A stretch of DNA of 64,000 nucleotides. It comes from Alphaproteobacteria bacterium. GTDB lineage: Bacteria > Pseudomonadota > Alphaproteobacteria > UBA828. A program made the translations under genes and the position numbers. The notes beneath the pieces are model-generated. The model was given only the letters and a program-made list of their open reading frames with translations. It did no database searches and was not told the origin of the DNA. Below, piece after piece: positions 7,841-15,591 of this stretch (its first letter is position 1; every line of letters begins with the position of its first letter). Location of the stretch: assembly GCA_022826665.1 (NCBI GenBank), contig JAJDUK010000056.1:62001-126000 (forward strand), in the 5' to 3' direction.

Positions 7841-8053
7841 GTGCGACCAACGTATCAGAACCGCCGCCGCTGGGTGGCGACGATTGCGGCGGCACTTGTC
7901 GCTGTGGTCGCGGCGCTTTTCGGTCCAGACGCCTGGTCTTTCGACAATGGCGGCGCAGTGGCTGGGCACCGCTCCGGGATTACCGGTGAGGTGCGGGTCG
8001 TCGTGAACTTCCATCTTGCATGGGAGGCACGCCCCGAAGGACGCCGAGCGTGA
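7841..8053 (+). CDS. Possible small membrane or exported protein ending inside the repeat
   Basis: A 70-residue ORF from GTG at 7841, chosen over the track's ATG at 7826 because GGAGG at 7828-7832 sits 8 nt upstream of the GTG. It has a basic N-terminus (QNRRRW), then a hydrophobic stretch of about 15 residues (VATIAAALVAVVAALF) that could be a signal or membrane segment. The second half is encoded by direct-repeat copy 2. A TTGACA at 7801 lies upstream. No family recognised. It may be chance coding in GC-rich DNA, but the ribosome site and hydrophobic segment argue for a real peptide. Confidence 0.4.
   Translation: MRPTYQNRRRWVATIAAALVAVVAALFGPDAWSFDNGGAVAGHRSGITGEVRVVVNFHLAWEARPEGRRA
7947..8046. 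repeat. 100-bp direct repeat, copy 2
   Basis: Second copy of the 7600-7699 repeat, ending 29 bp before the reverse transcriptase start. It codes the C-terminal half of the small ORF at 7841-8053. It contains a short CCAT-cttgc-ATGG dyad. Near-identity with copy 1 implies recent duplication or gene conversion. Confidence 0.95.
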
Positions 8054-8075
8054 AGGGTCGGAGTAGGCCCCGGCG

Positions 8076-9378
8076 ATGACAGACTCCGACCCACCACGCC
8101 CCTCCAAGTCCGCCTTATGTCTGCACGTCCGCAAAATTAAGACGTTATGGTTGGCATGGATCTCGATTCGATCTAAGGCGCTTCGCTCGCCCAATCAGGA
8201 AACCAGAGCATCTGCAATTGCAATTGACGAAAATCCGTACAGCACACTTCTCGCACTTCAGAGACAGTTGGCATCAGGTACGTTCCGGTTTGAGCCTCAG
8301 AGGGGAGCTCTGAAATCAAGAAAGGGAAAGAAACCACGCCCGCTGGTGATTTCTCCGCTTAACAACCGGATCGTCCAGAGGGCCATACTTGACACGCTTC
8401 AGAGCAACAAGCCTTCCATTAGAGAGCGTCTCGGATCGATACCCGATGTACTCTATACACCTACTTCGGTCGGCGGGATTCCAGAGAAAGGCTCATCCAA
8501 CGCTGTTCACTTGATCCGCGGCTCGATTGCCGCGGGAGCCACGCACTTTGTTCGGTCAGACATTAAAGACTTCTTTACACGTGTCAATACTGCTCAGTTG
8601 ATCACCACAATACAGGACGTTACCGGTGACGCCAACTTCACGAACTTGCTAAGGGATGGTCTTCGGGTAGAACTTGCCAATGCTGACAAGCCTGGAGTTC
8701 GCGAGTGGATACACCTAATTCCCAAACGAGATCATCGGTGTTGCGCAGGGTTCGAGCCTATCGGCATTTTGTGCAAACTTTGTGCTTCGAGAATTGGATG
8801 AGGACTTGAATCAGAGTAACTTGCTCATGGTTCGCTACATTGATGACTTCGTTATTTTGGCTCACTCAAGAGCAGCAGCCATGCGTGGATGGTCAACCGC
8901 TAAGGATTTATTGGCAAAGCTTGAGTTGGAAGCGCATGACCCTTCGCTAAATAACGAGAAGGCGTCTATGGGCCTTGTGTCTCAAGGGTTTGATTTTCTG
9001 TCCTATCGATTCAGTAGCAACGGTGTGGGCCTCTCTCGTTCAGTAAAATCCGTGATCTTGGAAAAGGTGGACAACACCATCGCGGATACCAAGAAGTCAA
9101 TTTCCGAAGGGTTCACGAAGCAGCGAAGGGCCGAAAGTCGATTAGCGCAATCTCTAGCCCATATAGACAGTCAAGTGCGTGGTTGGGGAGATAGTTTTAG
9201 AGATATCGATCGTAGAGTTGAATTCCAACAGTTAGATCAACAGATTGCTTCTCGTATCAGTGGACTTCTGGGATGGTATTCGAGGCAAACAAAGAGCCGC
9301 GAACCGGAAGAGAAAATGCGTGCGCTTGGGGTGGCGCTGCTCTACGACACGCCAGCCCCGGAAGCGCCTGCAGAATAG
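8076..9378 (+). pseudogene. Group II-like reverse transcriptase, interrupted by a single-base frameshift
   Basis: Two overlapping ORFs together make one reverse transcriptase of about 430 residues. The first (8076 on) has RPLVISPLNNRIVQRAI and the motif A block FVRSDIKDFF; the second has GVAQGSSLSAF, the catalytic YIDD (VRYIDDFVILAHS), KASMGL and GFDFLSYRF, then a thumb-like VRGWGDSF...LLGWY tail. The join is near 8719-8735 at TTCCCAAACGAG: frame 1 must pass to frame 2 by skipping one base. The gene is clearly AT-richer than its neighbours, indicating transfer. No maturase, HNH or zinc domain is seen, no intron domain V was found, and the motif is QGSSLSA, not the DGR-type SQ. The start is uncertain. 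Dead gene, sequencing error or +1 frameshifting are all possible. Confidence 0.85.
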
Positions 9379-10223
9379 GGTACATTCGGCTCACGGGTAA
9401 CCTCCACCTCAGCGCCGAACCGTGCCAATCGTCGTTCCATGATCCGCACCGCCTCCGGGTTGTCGTCGACGAGGAGGCACGAGCGGCCGTGGCGGGCGGC
9501 GGCTTCGCCGAAGGTGCCGGAGCCCGCGAAGAAATCCAGCAGCCTGTCGCCCGGCGATGAGTGCACCTTGACGATGCGCTCCAGCAGCCCAAGCGGCTTC
9601 TGGGTGGCGTAGCCGGTCTTCTCCTTGCCCGTGGTGGGCACGATCGTGTGCCACCAGACGTCCGTCGGGGTCTTGCCGCGCGCGGCTTTCTCGGCCCCCA
9701 CCAGCGCCGGCGCCATGTAGGGGATTCGGTCCGCGGCGTCCAGGTGGAAGGTGTAGTGCGCCGGGTCCTTCGCGTACCAGAGGATGGTGTCGTGCTTGGC
9801 CGGCCAGCGCCGCTTCGGCCGCCCGCCGTAGTCGTAGGCCCAGACGATCTCGTTGATGAAACTCTCGCGCCCGAAGATGCCGTCCAGCAGCACCTTGCAG
9901 TAGTGCACCTCGCGGCAATCACTGTGAAAGAAGAGCGAGCCGCTCGCGGCCAGCACCCGGTGGGCCTCGATCAAGCGAGGCTCGAGGAAGGCTAGGTAGT
10001 CGTCGAAACTGTCTGCATAGCCGGTGGCGCCGAGCGTGGTTGTACGATAGCGCCGGCCCTGAAAGCCGATCCTGTCGCCCGCCTCGTCACGCTCCGTCCT
10101 GAGCGCGACCCGCGTCTGGGTTCGTCCGGTGTTGAAGGGCGGGTCGATATAGATCAGGTCGATGCTGCAGGCGTCGAGCGAGCGCAGAACCTCCAGATTG
10201 TCCGCGAGCACGATACGCAACAT
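9342..10223 (-). CDS. Beta-class site-specific DNA methyltransferase (N6-adenine or N4-cytosine)
   Basis: S-adenosylmethionine-dependent DNA methylation. The catalytic motif IV DPPFNTG is at about residue 28 and the SAM-binding FAGSGTFGEAA at about 249, the IV-before-I order of the beta class; ATQKPLGLLERIV lies just ahead of motif I. Length 293. No cognate restriction gene is adjacent, so it is an orphan or regulatory enzyme. Its 3' end overlaps the reverse transcriptase 3' end by 37 bp in convergent orientation. Its GC content matches the host, unlike the reverse transcriptase. Target sequence cannot be read from the protein. Confidence 0.9.
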   Translation of the reverse strand: MLRIVLADNLEVLRSLDACSIDLIYIDPPFNTGRTQTRVALRTERDEAGDRIGFQGRRYRTTTLGATGYADSFDDYLAFLEPRLIEAHRVLAASGSLFFHSDCREVHYCKVLLDGIFGRESFINEIVWAYDYGGRPKRRWPAKHDTILWYAKDPAHYTFHLDAADRIPYMAPALVGAEKAARGKTPTDVWWHTIVPTTGKEKTGYATQKPLGLLERIVKVHSSPGDRLLDFFAGSGTFGEAAARHGRSCLLVDDNPEAVRIMERRLARFGAEVEVTREPNVPYSAGASGAGVS

Positions 10224-10376
10224 GGCGCGGCCGACTCCCGCACGATTCGGGGCAGACCCAAGGTGGCGCAGGGCCGCCCGCCGCGCAACGCTGCGGCGGT
10301 GGAGGTCGTCGTAATCAGGTGCGCCGGCGCGCCGCGGCCGGCGACCGGGCTAGGCGTACCGCAACCGGCGCCCGGC

Positions 10377-11774
10377 TTATGCGGTCAGTGCCTTCAGGCC
10401 GTCCTCGAAGAAGAAGGCCTCTTCGCCGAAGGCGGGTTCGAGCTGGTCGAGCCACGTGGCCTTCGGGTCGTAGCGCGCGAAGAAGGGCCGCCCGACCCAG
10501 TCGGGATCCCGCCCCTGCAGGAAGCGCAGCACGAAGACCTTCTCGCCCGCGACCTCTTGCACGCCCAGAACCTCGACCTTGCCCGGCGTCGCGCTCATGC
10601 TCGGGCCCCGGACCGTCCGCGCCAGGCCTGAGACCTGCTCGATCGCGCCCCGGAAGACTTCCCAGCAGCGCTCCAGCGGCACCTCGAAGTAGTGCCGCGG
10701 GCCCGTGTCGCGCTCTACGAACATGTAGTAGGGGATGACGCCGAGTCGCACCTGCTCGCGCCACATCTGGGCCCAGATGTCGGAGTCGTTGTTGATGTTG
10801 GCGAGCAGCGGCGCCTGGGCGCGGATCACCGCGCCGGTATCGCGGATGCGGCGGATCGCGTCCTGCACCACGTCGGTCCTGAGCTCCTGCCAGTGATTGA
10901 AGTGGGCCATGATCGCGATGTGACGGCCCGCAACGACGAGATCCTCGAACAGGCGCAGAAGATCGTCCGCATCCTCGTCGTGGACGAAGCGATGCGGCCA
11001 GAAGGTGAGCGCCTTGGTGCCGATCCGGATGTTCTGCACATGGGCCAACGCCGGATCGTCGATGAAGGCCCTAAGATAACCCTCCATCACCCGGGTCTTC
11101 ATAATCATCGGGTCGCCGCCGGTGAAAAGAACGTCCGAGATGTTGGGGTGGTCGGCGAGATAACGGTGCATGTTGACCGCATCCTTTGACGCGATCTTCA
11201 GCTCCTTATCGCCCACGAATTGCGCCCAGCGGAAGCAGAAGGTGCAGTAGGCGTGACAGGTCTGACCCTGGCTCGGGAAGAACAGCATTGTCTCGCGATA
11301 CTTGTGCTGGAGTCCTTCCAGAGTCTCGCCTTCTTCCTGCGGAATGTTGAGCTCGCGTTGTCCGGCCGGATGCGGATTGAGGCGCGCGCGAATGTCGGCG
11401 GCCGCCCCCTCGACTTCCTGCGGCGTGGCGTCGCGGGTCATGAGATCAGCGATCCGGCTGAAGTCGCCGCCCTCCAGCATTCCCCGCTGCGGGAACACCA
11501 GCCGGTAGACCGGGTCGTCCGGAATCCGGTCCCAGTCGATCAGGTGCTCGATCACATAGCGGTTGGTTCGAAACGGCAGCACGGCGCTGACGACTTTCAT
11601 GTCGAACAAGTCATCGTCCGTGACGTTACCGTACTGAGAAATCGAATCGAGATTTCTCCGGGTCAGCGCCTTGAATTTGCCGTCCGGTGGCGCGACGACT
11701 TTCAGATCACGAAGACGGTTCGCGCCCGGCCCTTCTCGAAGAGCCGCCGACCCCGGGATCGTATCAATATTCAC
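10377..11774 (-). CDS. KamA-family radical SAM aminomutase
   Basis: Member of the lysine 2,3-aminomutase/EpmB family: a 4Fe-4S cluster and SAM generate the radical, PLP carries the substrate. The cluster motif CxxxCxxC appears as CHAYCTFC near residue 195, followed by FTGGDPMIM, RIGTKAL, and a late SATPGK that may hold the PLP lysine. Length 465 is near that of lysine aminomutases and longer than E. coli EpmB. Start GTG at 11774 with AAGGAG 8 nt upstream. No EF-P or EpmA gene is nearby. Substrate (lysine or another amino acid) not decided. Confidence 0.85.
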   Translation of the reverse strand: MNIDTIPGSAALREGPGANRLRDLKVVAPPDGKFKALTRRNLDSISQYGNVTDDDLFDMKVVSAVLPFRTNRYVIEHLIDWDRIPDDPVYRLVFPQRGMLEGGDFSRIADLMTRDATPQEVEGAAADIRARLNPHPAGQRELNIPQEEGETLEGLQHKYRETMLFFPSQGQTCHAYCTFCFRWAQFVGDKELKIASKDAVNMHRYLADHPNISDVLFTGGDPMIMKTRVMEGYLRAFIDDPALAHVQNIRIGTKALTFWPHRFVHDEDADDLLRLFEDLVVAGRHIAIMAHFNHWQELRTDVVQDAIRRIRDTGAVIRAQAPLLANINNDSDIWAQMWREQVRLGVIPYYMFVERDTGPRHYFEVPLERCWEVFRGAIEQVSGLARTVRGPSMSATPGKVEVLGVQEVAGEKVFVLRFLQGRDPDWVGRPFFARYDPKATWLDQLEPAFGEEAFFFEDGLKALTA

Positions 11775-12011
11775 TGTTGCGTCTCCTTAGGGTCATTAGG
11801 TTTTATTACTCTTTCACCTTTTATAGCACATCGCGTCCAAAAGGTGAAGGTTTGGGCTTGGCGGGCGGCGCGCGTCCCTGGGCTCGGCGCGGCCCCGCCC
11901 GGGCAGGGGCGGCGTTGACACGGTCCTCGCTTGATATGCATGGTTGCCTCACGGGAGGGCAGCGGGCCTTCGATGCGTCGCTGCGACAATGAAGAACGGG
12001 AGGCTTCACAC
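11775..12011. promoter_or_regulatory. Divergent upstream region of kamA-like gene and Liv operon
   Basis: 237 bp between divergent genes. It contains a 10-bp inverted repeat, TTCACCTTTT at 11813-11822 and AAAAGGTGAA at 11839-11848, with a 16-nt spacer, in an AT-richer patch that could be a shared operator. A TTGACA at 11915-11920 is a possible -35 for the Liv operon, but no good -10 at standard spacing was found. Confidence 0.45.
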
Positions 12012-13205
12012 ATGAAAATGATGAAAGTGCCTTGCGTCGCACTCGGATTGGTCGCTGCGACATCATTGGGCTTCAGCCATCAGGCGGCCGCAGACGAAGA
12101 TCCGATCGTCATCGGCGCCGCCGTTGCGTTGAGCGGATTCGTCGCACCGTACGATGACGGCCCGCAGAAGGCGGCCCAGCTTGCCGTCAAGGTCATCAAC
12201 GAGCGGGGCGGCGTGCTTGGCCGTCAGATCGAGATGGTCTTCGCGGATACGAAGTCGGACATCGCCCACGGCGCCAACGCCGGCCTCGAGGTGCTCGACC
12301 AGGGCGCGCAGATGGTGCTCGTGACCTGCGACTACGACTTCGGCGGCGGTGCCGCGTCGGTCGCCAACGCGCGCGGCATCATCGCGTTCTCAAGCTGTGC
12401 CGCCGATCCCAAGTTCGGCGTGCAGGGCATCGGGCCATACGCCTTCACCATGTCGATCGGAACGCCCGGCCAGGGCGCCCTCATGGCGGAGTGGGGTTAC
12501 AACAACCAGGGCTATCGCACCGCCTACATGCTGGTCGACCCGACCGTGGAATTCGACGTGTCCCTGTGCCGCTCGTTCAAGGAGCGGTGGATCGAGATCG
12601 CGGGCGAGGACTCGTTCCTCGGCGAAGACACGTTCCAGAACAACGACCCATCCATCGCCTCCCAGATCACGCGGCTGAAGGCGCTCGATCCGCAGCCTGA
12701 TGCGATCATGTACTGTTCCTATCCCCCTGGTGGCGCGGCTGCCCTCAAGCAGCTACGTGCCGCAGGCGTGAACATTCCGATGCTGAGCGGCGAGGGCATG
12801 GGCGGCAACTACTGGCTCGACGCGGTGCCGAACTTGAGCGGCCTCTACTACGCGATCTACGGCTCGATCTTCGGCGACGATCCGCGCCCGGAAATCAACG
12901 AGGTGCTCGATAAGTTCATCGAGATGCATGGCGGACCGCCCGCGACCGGCCAGATGTACACCGGCTACGCCGCCATCGAGACCTGGGCCCAGGCCGTCGA
13001 GAAGGCCGGGTCGCTGGACGGTGATGCGGTGCGCGAGGTGCTGGAGAGCTACACCGACGAGCCCTCCCTGGTCGGGGCGACGACCTATACGCCGGAGCTT
13101 CACATGAGCGTGACCCGGCCGATGACGATCATGCAGGTGCAAGACGGCAAGCACAGCGCCATCGGTGTGTTCCGTCCGACCAAGGCCGCCTCGATCGTCT
13201 TCTGA
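12012..13205 (+). CDS. Periplasmic substrate-binding protein, branched-chain amino acid type
   Basis: Peripla_BP_6 (LivJ/LivK-like) receptor for an ABC importer. Start set at ATG 12012 (MKMMKVPCVALGL) with GGGAGG upstream, giving a Sec signal peptide ending near FSHQAAADED. The mature part begins DPIVIGAAVALSGFVAPYD, the classic strand and ligand-loop start, with FADTKSDIAHG following. 397 residues. First gene of an operon of receptor, two ATPases, two permeases and an amidase; the amidase and nearby hydantoinase suggest an amide-containing ligand rather than leucine. Confidence 0.9.
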   Translation: MKMMKVPCVALGLVAATSLGFSHQAAADEDPIVIGAAVALSGFVAPYDDGPQKAAQLAVKVINERGGVLGRQIEMVFADTKSDIAHGANAGLEVLDQGAQMVLVTCDYDFGGGAASVANARGIIAFSSCAADPKFGVQGIGPYAFTMSIGTPGQGALMAEWGYNNQGYRTAYMLVDPTVEFDVSLCRSFKERWIEIAGEDSFLGEDTFQNNDPSIASQITRLKALDPQPDAIMYCSYPPGGAAALKQLRAAGVNIPMLSGEGMGGNYWLDAVPNLSGLYYAIYGSIFGDDPRPEINEVLDKFIEMHGGPPATGQMYTGYAAIETWAQAVEKAGSLDGDAVREVLESYTDEPSLVGATTYTPELHMSVTRPMTIMQVQDGKHSAIGVFRPTKAASIVF

Positions 13206-13237
13206 TCCGCCACGAAGGAGATCGTCGGCGGGAGGAC

Positions 13238-13984
13238 ATGCAGAGCGTGCGTGCCGCTGATAGCGGGACGCTGGAAGCGCGAGACGTTCATGTGCGGTTC
13301 GAAGGCGTTCGTGCGATCAGCGGCGCGAGCCTGCATTTGGGTCAGAACGAAATTCTCGGCCTCATCGGGCCGAACGGTGCGGGCAAGACCACCCTCGTCA
13401 ACGTCCTGACCGGGTTTCAAAGACCGGACAAGGGCAGCGTGTGGCTCTCCGGCCGGAACGTAACCGGGCGAACGCCGTTTCAGTTGGCGCGGGACGGGGT
13501 GGCGCGGACCTTTCAGGGAGTCCGTCTCTTCGGCGGTCTCAGCGTATTTCAAAACGTGGAAGCGGGCGCGCTCGGCGTCGGTCTCGGCGGCCACCGGGCG
13601 CGCGAACGCGCGGACGAAGTCTTGCAATGGCTCAATCTGGCTTCCCAGGCTATGGCGCGAGCCGATGCCCTGCCTTTCGGGGAAGAGCGGCGTGTCGGCA
13701 TCGCCCGTGCTCTCGCCATGCGCCCGCGCTTCCTTCTGCTTGATGAGCCGGCCGCCGGACTCAACGAGCGAGAGTGCGACGAGTTGCGGGAGGTCATCCG
13801 CGATATCCGCCGCCGCCTGGACTGCGGCGTGCTGCTGATCGAACACAACATGGCCGTCATCATGGGCCTCTGCGACCGCATCCACGTGCTCGATCAGGGT
13901 CGCTCCATTGCCGAGGGGGCGCCCTCAGACATTCGCGCGAACTCCGATGTCAAGAGGGCCTATCTCGGCGAGGACTTCGTGTAG
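13238..13984 (+). CDS. LivG-type ABC transporter ATP-binding protein
   Basis: Cytoplasmic ATPase of the importer. Walker A GPNGAGKTT at about residue 46, Q-loop region, the LivG-type signature LPFGEERRVGIARAL and Walker B FLLLDEPAAGL, then IEHNMAVIMGLCDRI. The signature lacks the standard LSGGQ, as is normal for LivG. 248 residues. The start has GGGAGG only two bases upstream of the ATG, so a slightly later start is possible. The gene for the second ATPase follows after 3 bp. Confidence 0.92.
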   Translation: MQSVRAADSGTLEARDVHVRFEGVRAISGASLHLGQNEILGLIGPNGAGKTTLVNVLTGFQRPDKGSVWLSGRNVTGRTPFQLARDGVARTFQGVRLFGGLSVFQNVEAGALGVGLGGHRARERADEVLQWLNLASQAMARADALPFGEERRVGIARALAMRPRFLLLDEPAAGLNERECDELREVIRDIRRRLDCGVLLIEHNMAVIMGLCDRIHVLDQGRSIAEGAPSDIRANSDVKRAYLGEDFV

Positions 13985-13987
13985 CCC

Positions 13988-14707
13988 GTGCTGGCAACCG
14001 AGGAACTGAGCGTCACCTACGGCAACATCCTGGCGTTGGGTGGCGTCTCCCTTCGTATCGAAGAGCGCGAGATCGTGTCCGTCATCGGGCCGAACGGCGC
14101 CGGCAAGTCGTCGCTGCTCAATGCGATCGCCGGCGTCGTGCCGGTCGCTTCGGGCAGCATCGAGTTCGAGGGCCAGACGATCGCGGGCACCGCGCCCGAA
14201 GAGCTCGTGCGTCTGGGCATTTCTCTGGTTCCGGAAGGGCGGCACATCTTTGGGGGTCTCACGGTTGCCGAGAACATACGCATCGGCGCTGTCGCACGCC
14301 GCGACCGCAACGCGATCGACGGCGACGTGGAGCGCGTGCTCGCCATGTTTCCCGTGCTTCGCGAGCGCCTGCGTCAGCCGGCGGGCAAGCTCTCCGGCGG
14401 TGAGCAGCAGATGCTCGCGATCGGACGTGCCCTGCTGGCACGGCCTCGCCTGCTTTTGATCGACGAACCCTCGCTCGGCCTGGCACCCCTCGTCGTCAGC
14501 GAGGTCTACCGCGCGATCGCCGATCTTCGTGCAGAGGGCGTGACCATTCTCATCGTGGAGCAGAGCGCGACACGGGCGCTTGAAGCTGCGGACCGCACCT
14601 ACGTGCTGGCCTCCGGCAGCATCGTGATGGCCGGTGACGCGGCGGAGTTGCGTGCGGAAGAGGGCTTTGAGGACGCCTATTTCGGCTACAAGGCGCGCGA
14701 CCCATGA
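13988..14707 (+). CDS. LivF-type ABC transporter ATP-binding protein
   Basis: Second ATPase of the importer, expected to pair with the LivG-type subunit. Walker A GPNGAGKSS, VPEGRHIFGGLTVAENI (a LivF hallmark), signature KLSGGEQQMLAIGRAL, Walker B LLLIDEPSLGLAP. 239 residues, GTG start. Its stop overlaps the permease start (ATGA), so translation is probably coupled. Confidence 0.93.
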   Translation: MLATEELSVTYGNILALGGVSLRIEEREIVSVIGPNGAGKSSLLNAIAGVVPVASGSIEFEGQTIAGTAPEELVRLGISLVPEGRHIFGGLTVAENIRIGAVARRDRNAIDGDVERVLAMFPVLRERLRQPAGKLSGGEQQMLAIGRALLARPRLLLIDEPSLGLAPLVVSEVYRAIADLRAEGVTILIVEQSATRALEAADRTYVLASGSIVMAGDAAELRAEEGFEDAYFGYKARDP

Positions 14708-15588
14708 CGTTCGTCCTGCAGAACATCGTGGATGCGATCAGTCTAGGTGCGCTCTATGCGCTGACCGCGCTCGGTATCGGGCTGATCTTCGGCATCATGC
14801 GCCTGATCAACTTTGCCCATGGCGAGTTGATCATGCTGGGCGCCTATGCGCTGTTTTTCACCTTCGGCATGCACGAGGCCATCATGGGGCTCGTGGCCAT
14901 GGCTCTCGTGATCGTTGCGGCGATCGTGATGGAACGGGTCGCATTCCGGCCGCTGCGGCGCGCCAACCCGGCAACGCTCCTGATCGCGTCATTCGCGCTC
15001 GCTTATTTCCTCCAGCACCTCGTTCTCCTGATTTTCGGTGCGCGCCCCAAGAGCGTCACGTTCCTCTACGAGCTGAGCGAGTATTTCGTCGTCGAGGGCT
15101 TGCGCATTCCGAAGCTCCAGGTGGTGACTATAGCGATTACCATCGTGCTGCTGGTCGGACTGGTCGTCTTCTTCCGCCGCAGCAGCATCGGCACGCAGAT
15201 GCGCGCCGCCGCCGAGGACTTCGGCATGGCGCGACTCGTGGGCGTGCGTGCCAACTCCGTCATCGCAATCGCCTTCCTTCTCAGCGGGGTGCTCGCCGGG
15301 ATCATCTCGCTGCTCTACGTGGTGCAGACGGGAACGCTCACCCCGCGGATGGGCGTCAGCTTGGTGCTCGTTGCCTTTGTCGCCACCGTGATCGGCGGCA
15401 TGGGCAGCCTGGTCGGTGCGGCCGTCGGCGGTCTCGTGGTCGGCGTTCTGACGGTGGCGTTGCAGGCGGTCCTTACAGTCGAGCTCAGGCCCTATCGCGA
15501 TGCCTTCGTGTTCGCGGTTCTGATCGGCTTCCTCTTGGTTCGTCCGCAGGGCCTGCTGCGCGGCCGCAGCGCGCGGGAGCGCATCTAG
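14704..15588 (+). CDS. LivH-type ABC transporter permease
   Basis: Inner-membrane subunit with about eight hydrophobic segments. The N-terminal LGIGLIFGIMRLINFAHGELIMLGAY is diagnostic of LivH, and the coupling region GTQMRAAAEDFGMARLVGVRAN and the C-terminal RPQGLLRGRSARERI are typical. 294 residues. The ATG overlaps the upstream stop; livM follows 3 bp later. Confidence 0.93.
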   Translation: MTFVLQNIVDAISLGALYALTALGIGLIFGIMRLINFAHGELIMLGAYALFFTFGMHEAIMGLVAMALVIVAAIVMERVAFRPLRRANPATLLIASFALAYFLQHLVLLIFGARPKSVTFLYELSEYFVVEGLRIPKLQVVTIAITIVLLVGLVVFFRRSSIGTQMRAAAEDFGMARLVGVRANSVIAIAFLLSGVLAGIISLLYVVQTGTLTPRMGVSLVLVAFVATVIGGMGSLVGAAVGGLVVGVLTVALQAVLTVELRPYRDAFVFAVLIGFLLVRPQGLLRGRSARERI

Positions 15589-15591
15589 CCG

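Noticed and set aside
7550-8075. Retron msr-msd region
   Set aside because: The reverse transcriptase has YIDD and group II-like motifs rather than retron-type motifs, and I could not find the paired a1/a2 ends.
7600-9378. Diversity-generating retroelement (template repeat, variable repeat and reverse transcriptase)
   Set aside because: The geometry is suggestive because copy 2 ends a small ORF and the one mismatch is at an A. However, a single difference is not an A-to-N pattern, the reverse transcriptase has QGSSLSA rather than the DGR-type SQ motif, and no C-type-lectin-like target or Avd gene is present.
8076-9378. Group II intron
   Set aside because: No domain V-like GAGC...GTTC hairpin, no maturase/HNH extension and no intron borders were found around the reverse transcriptase.
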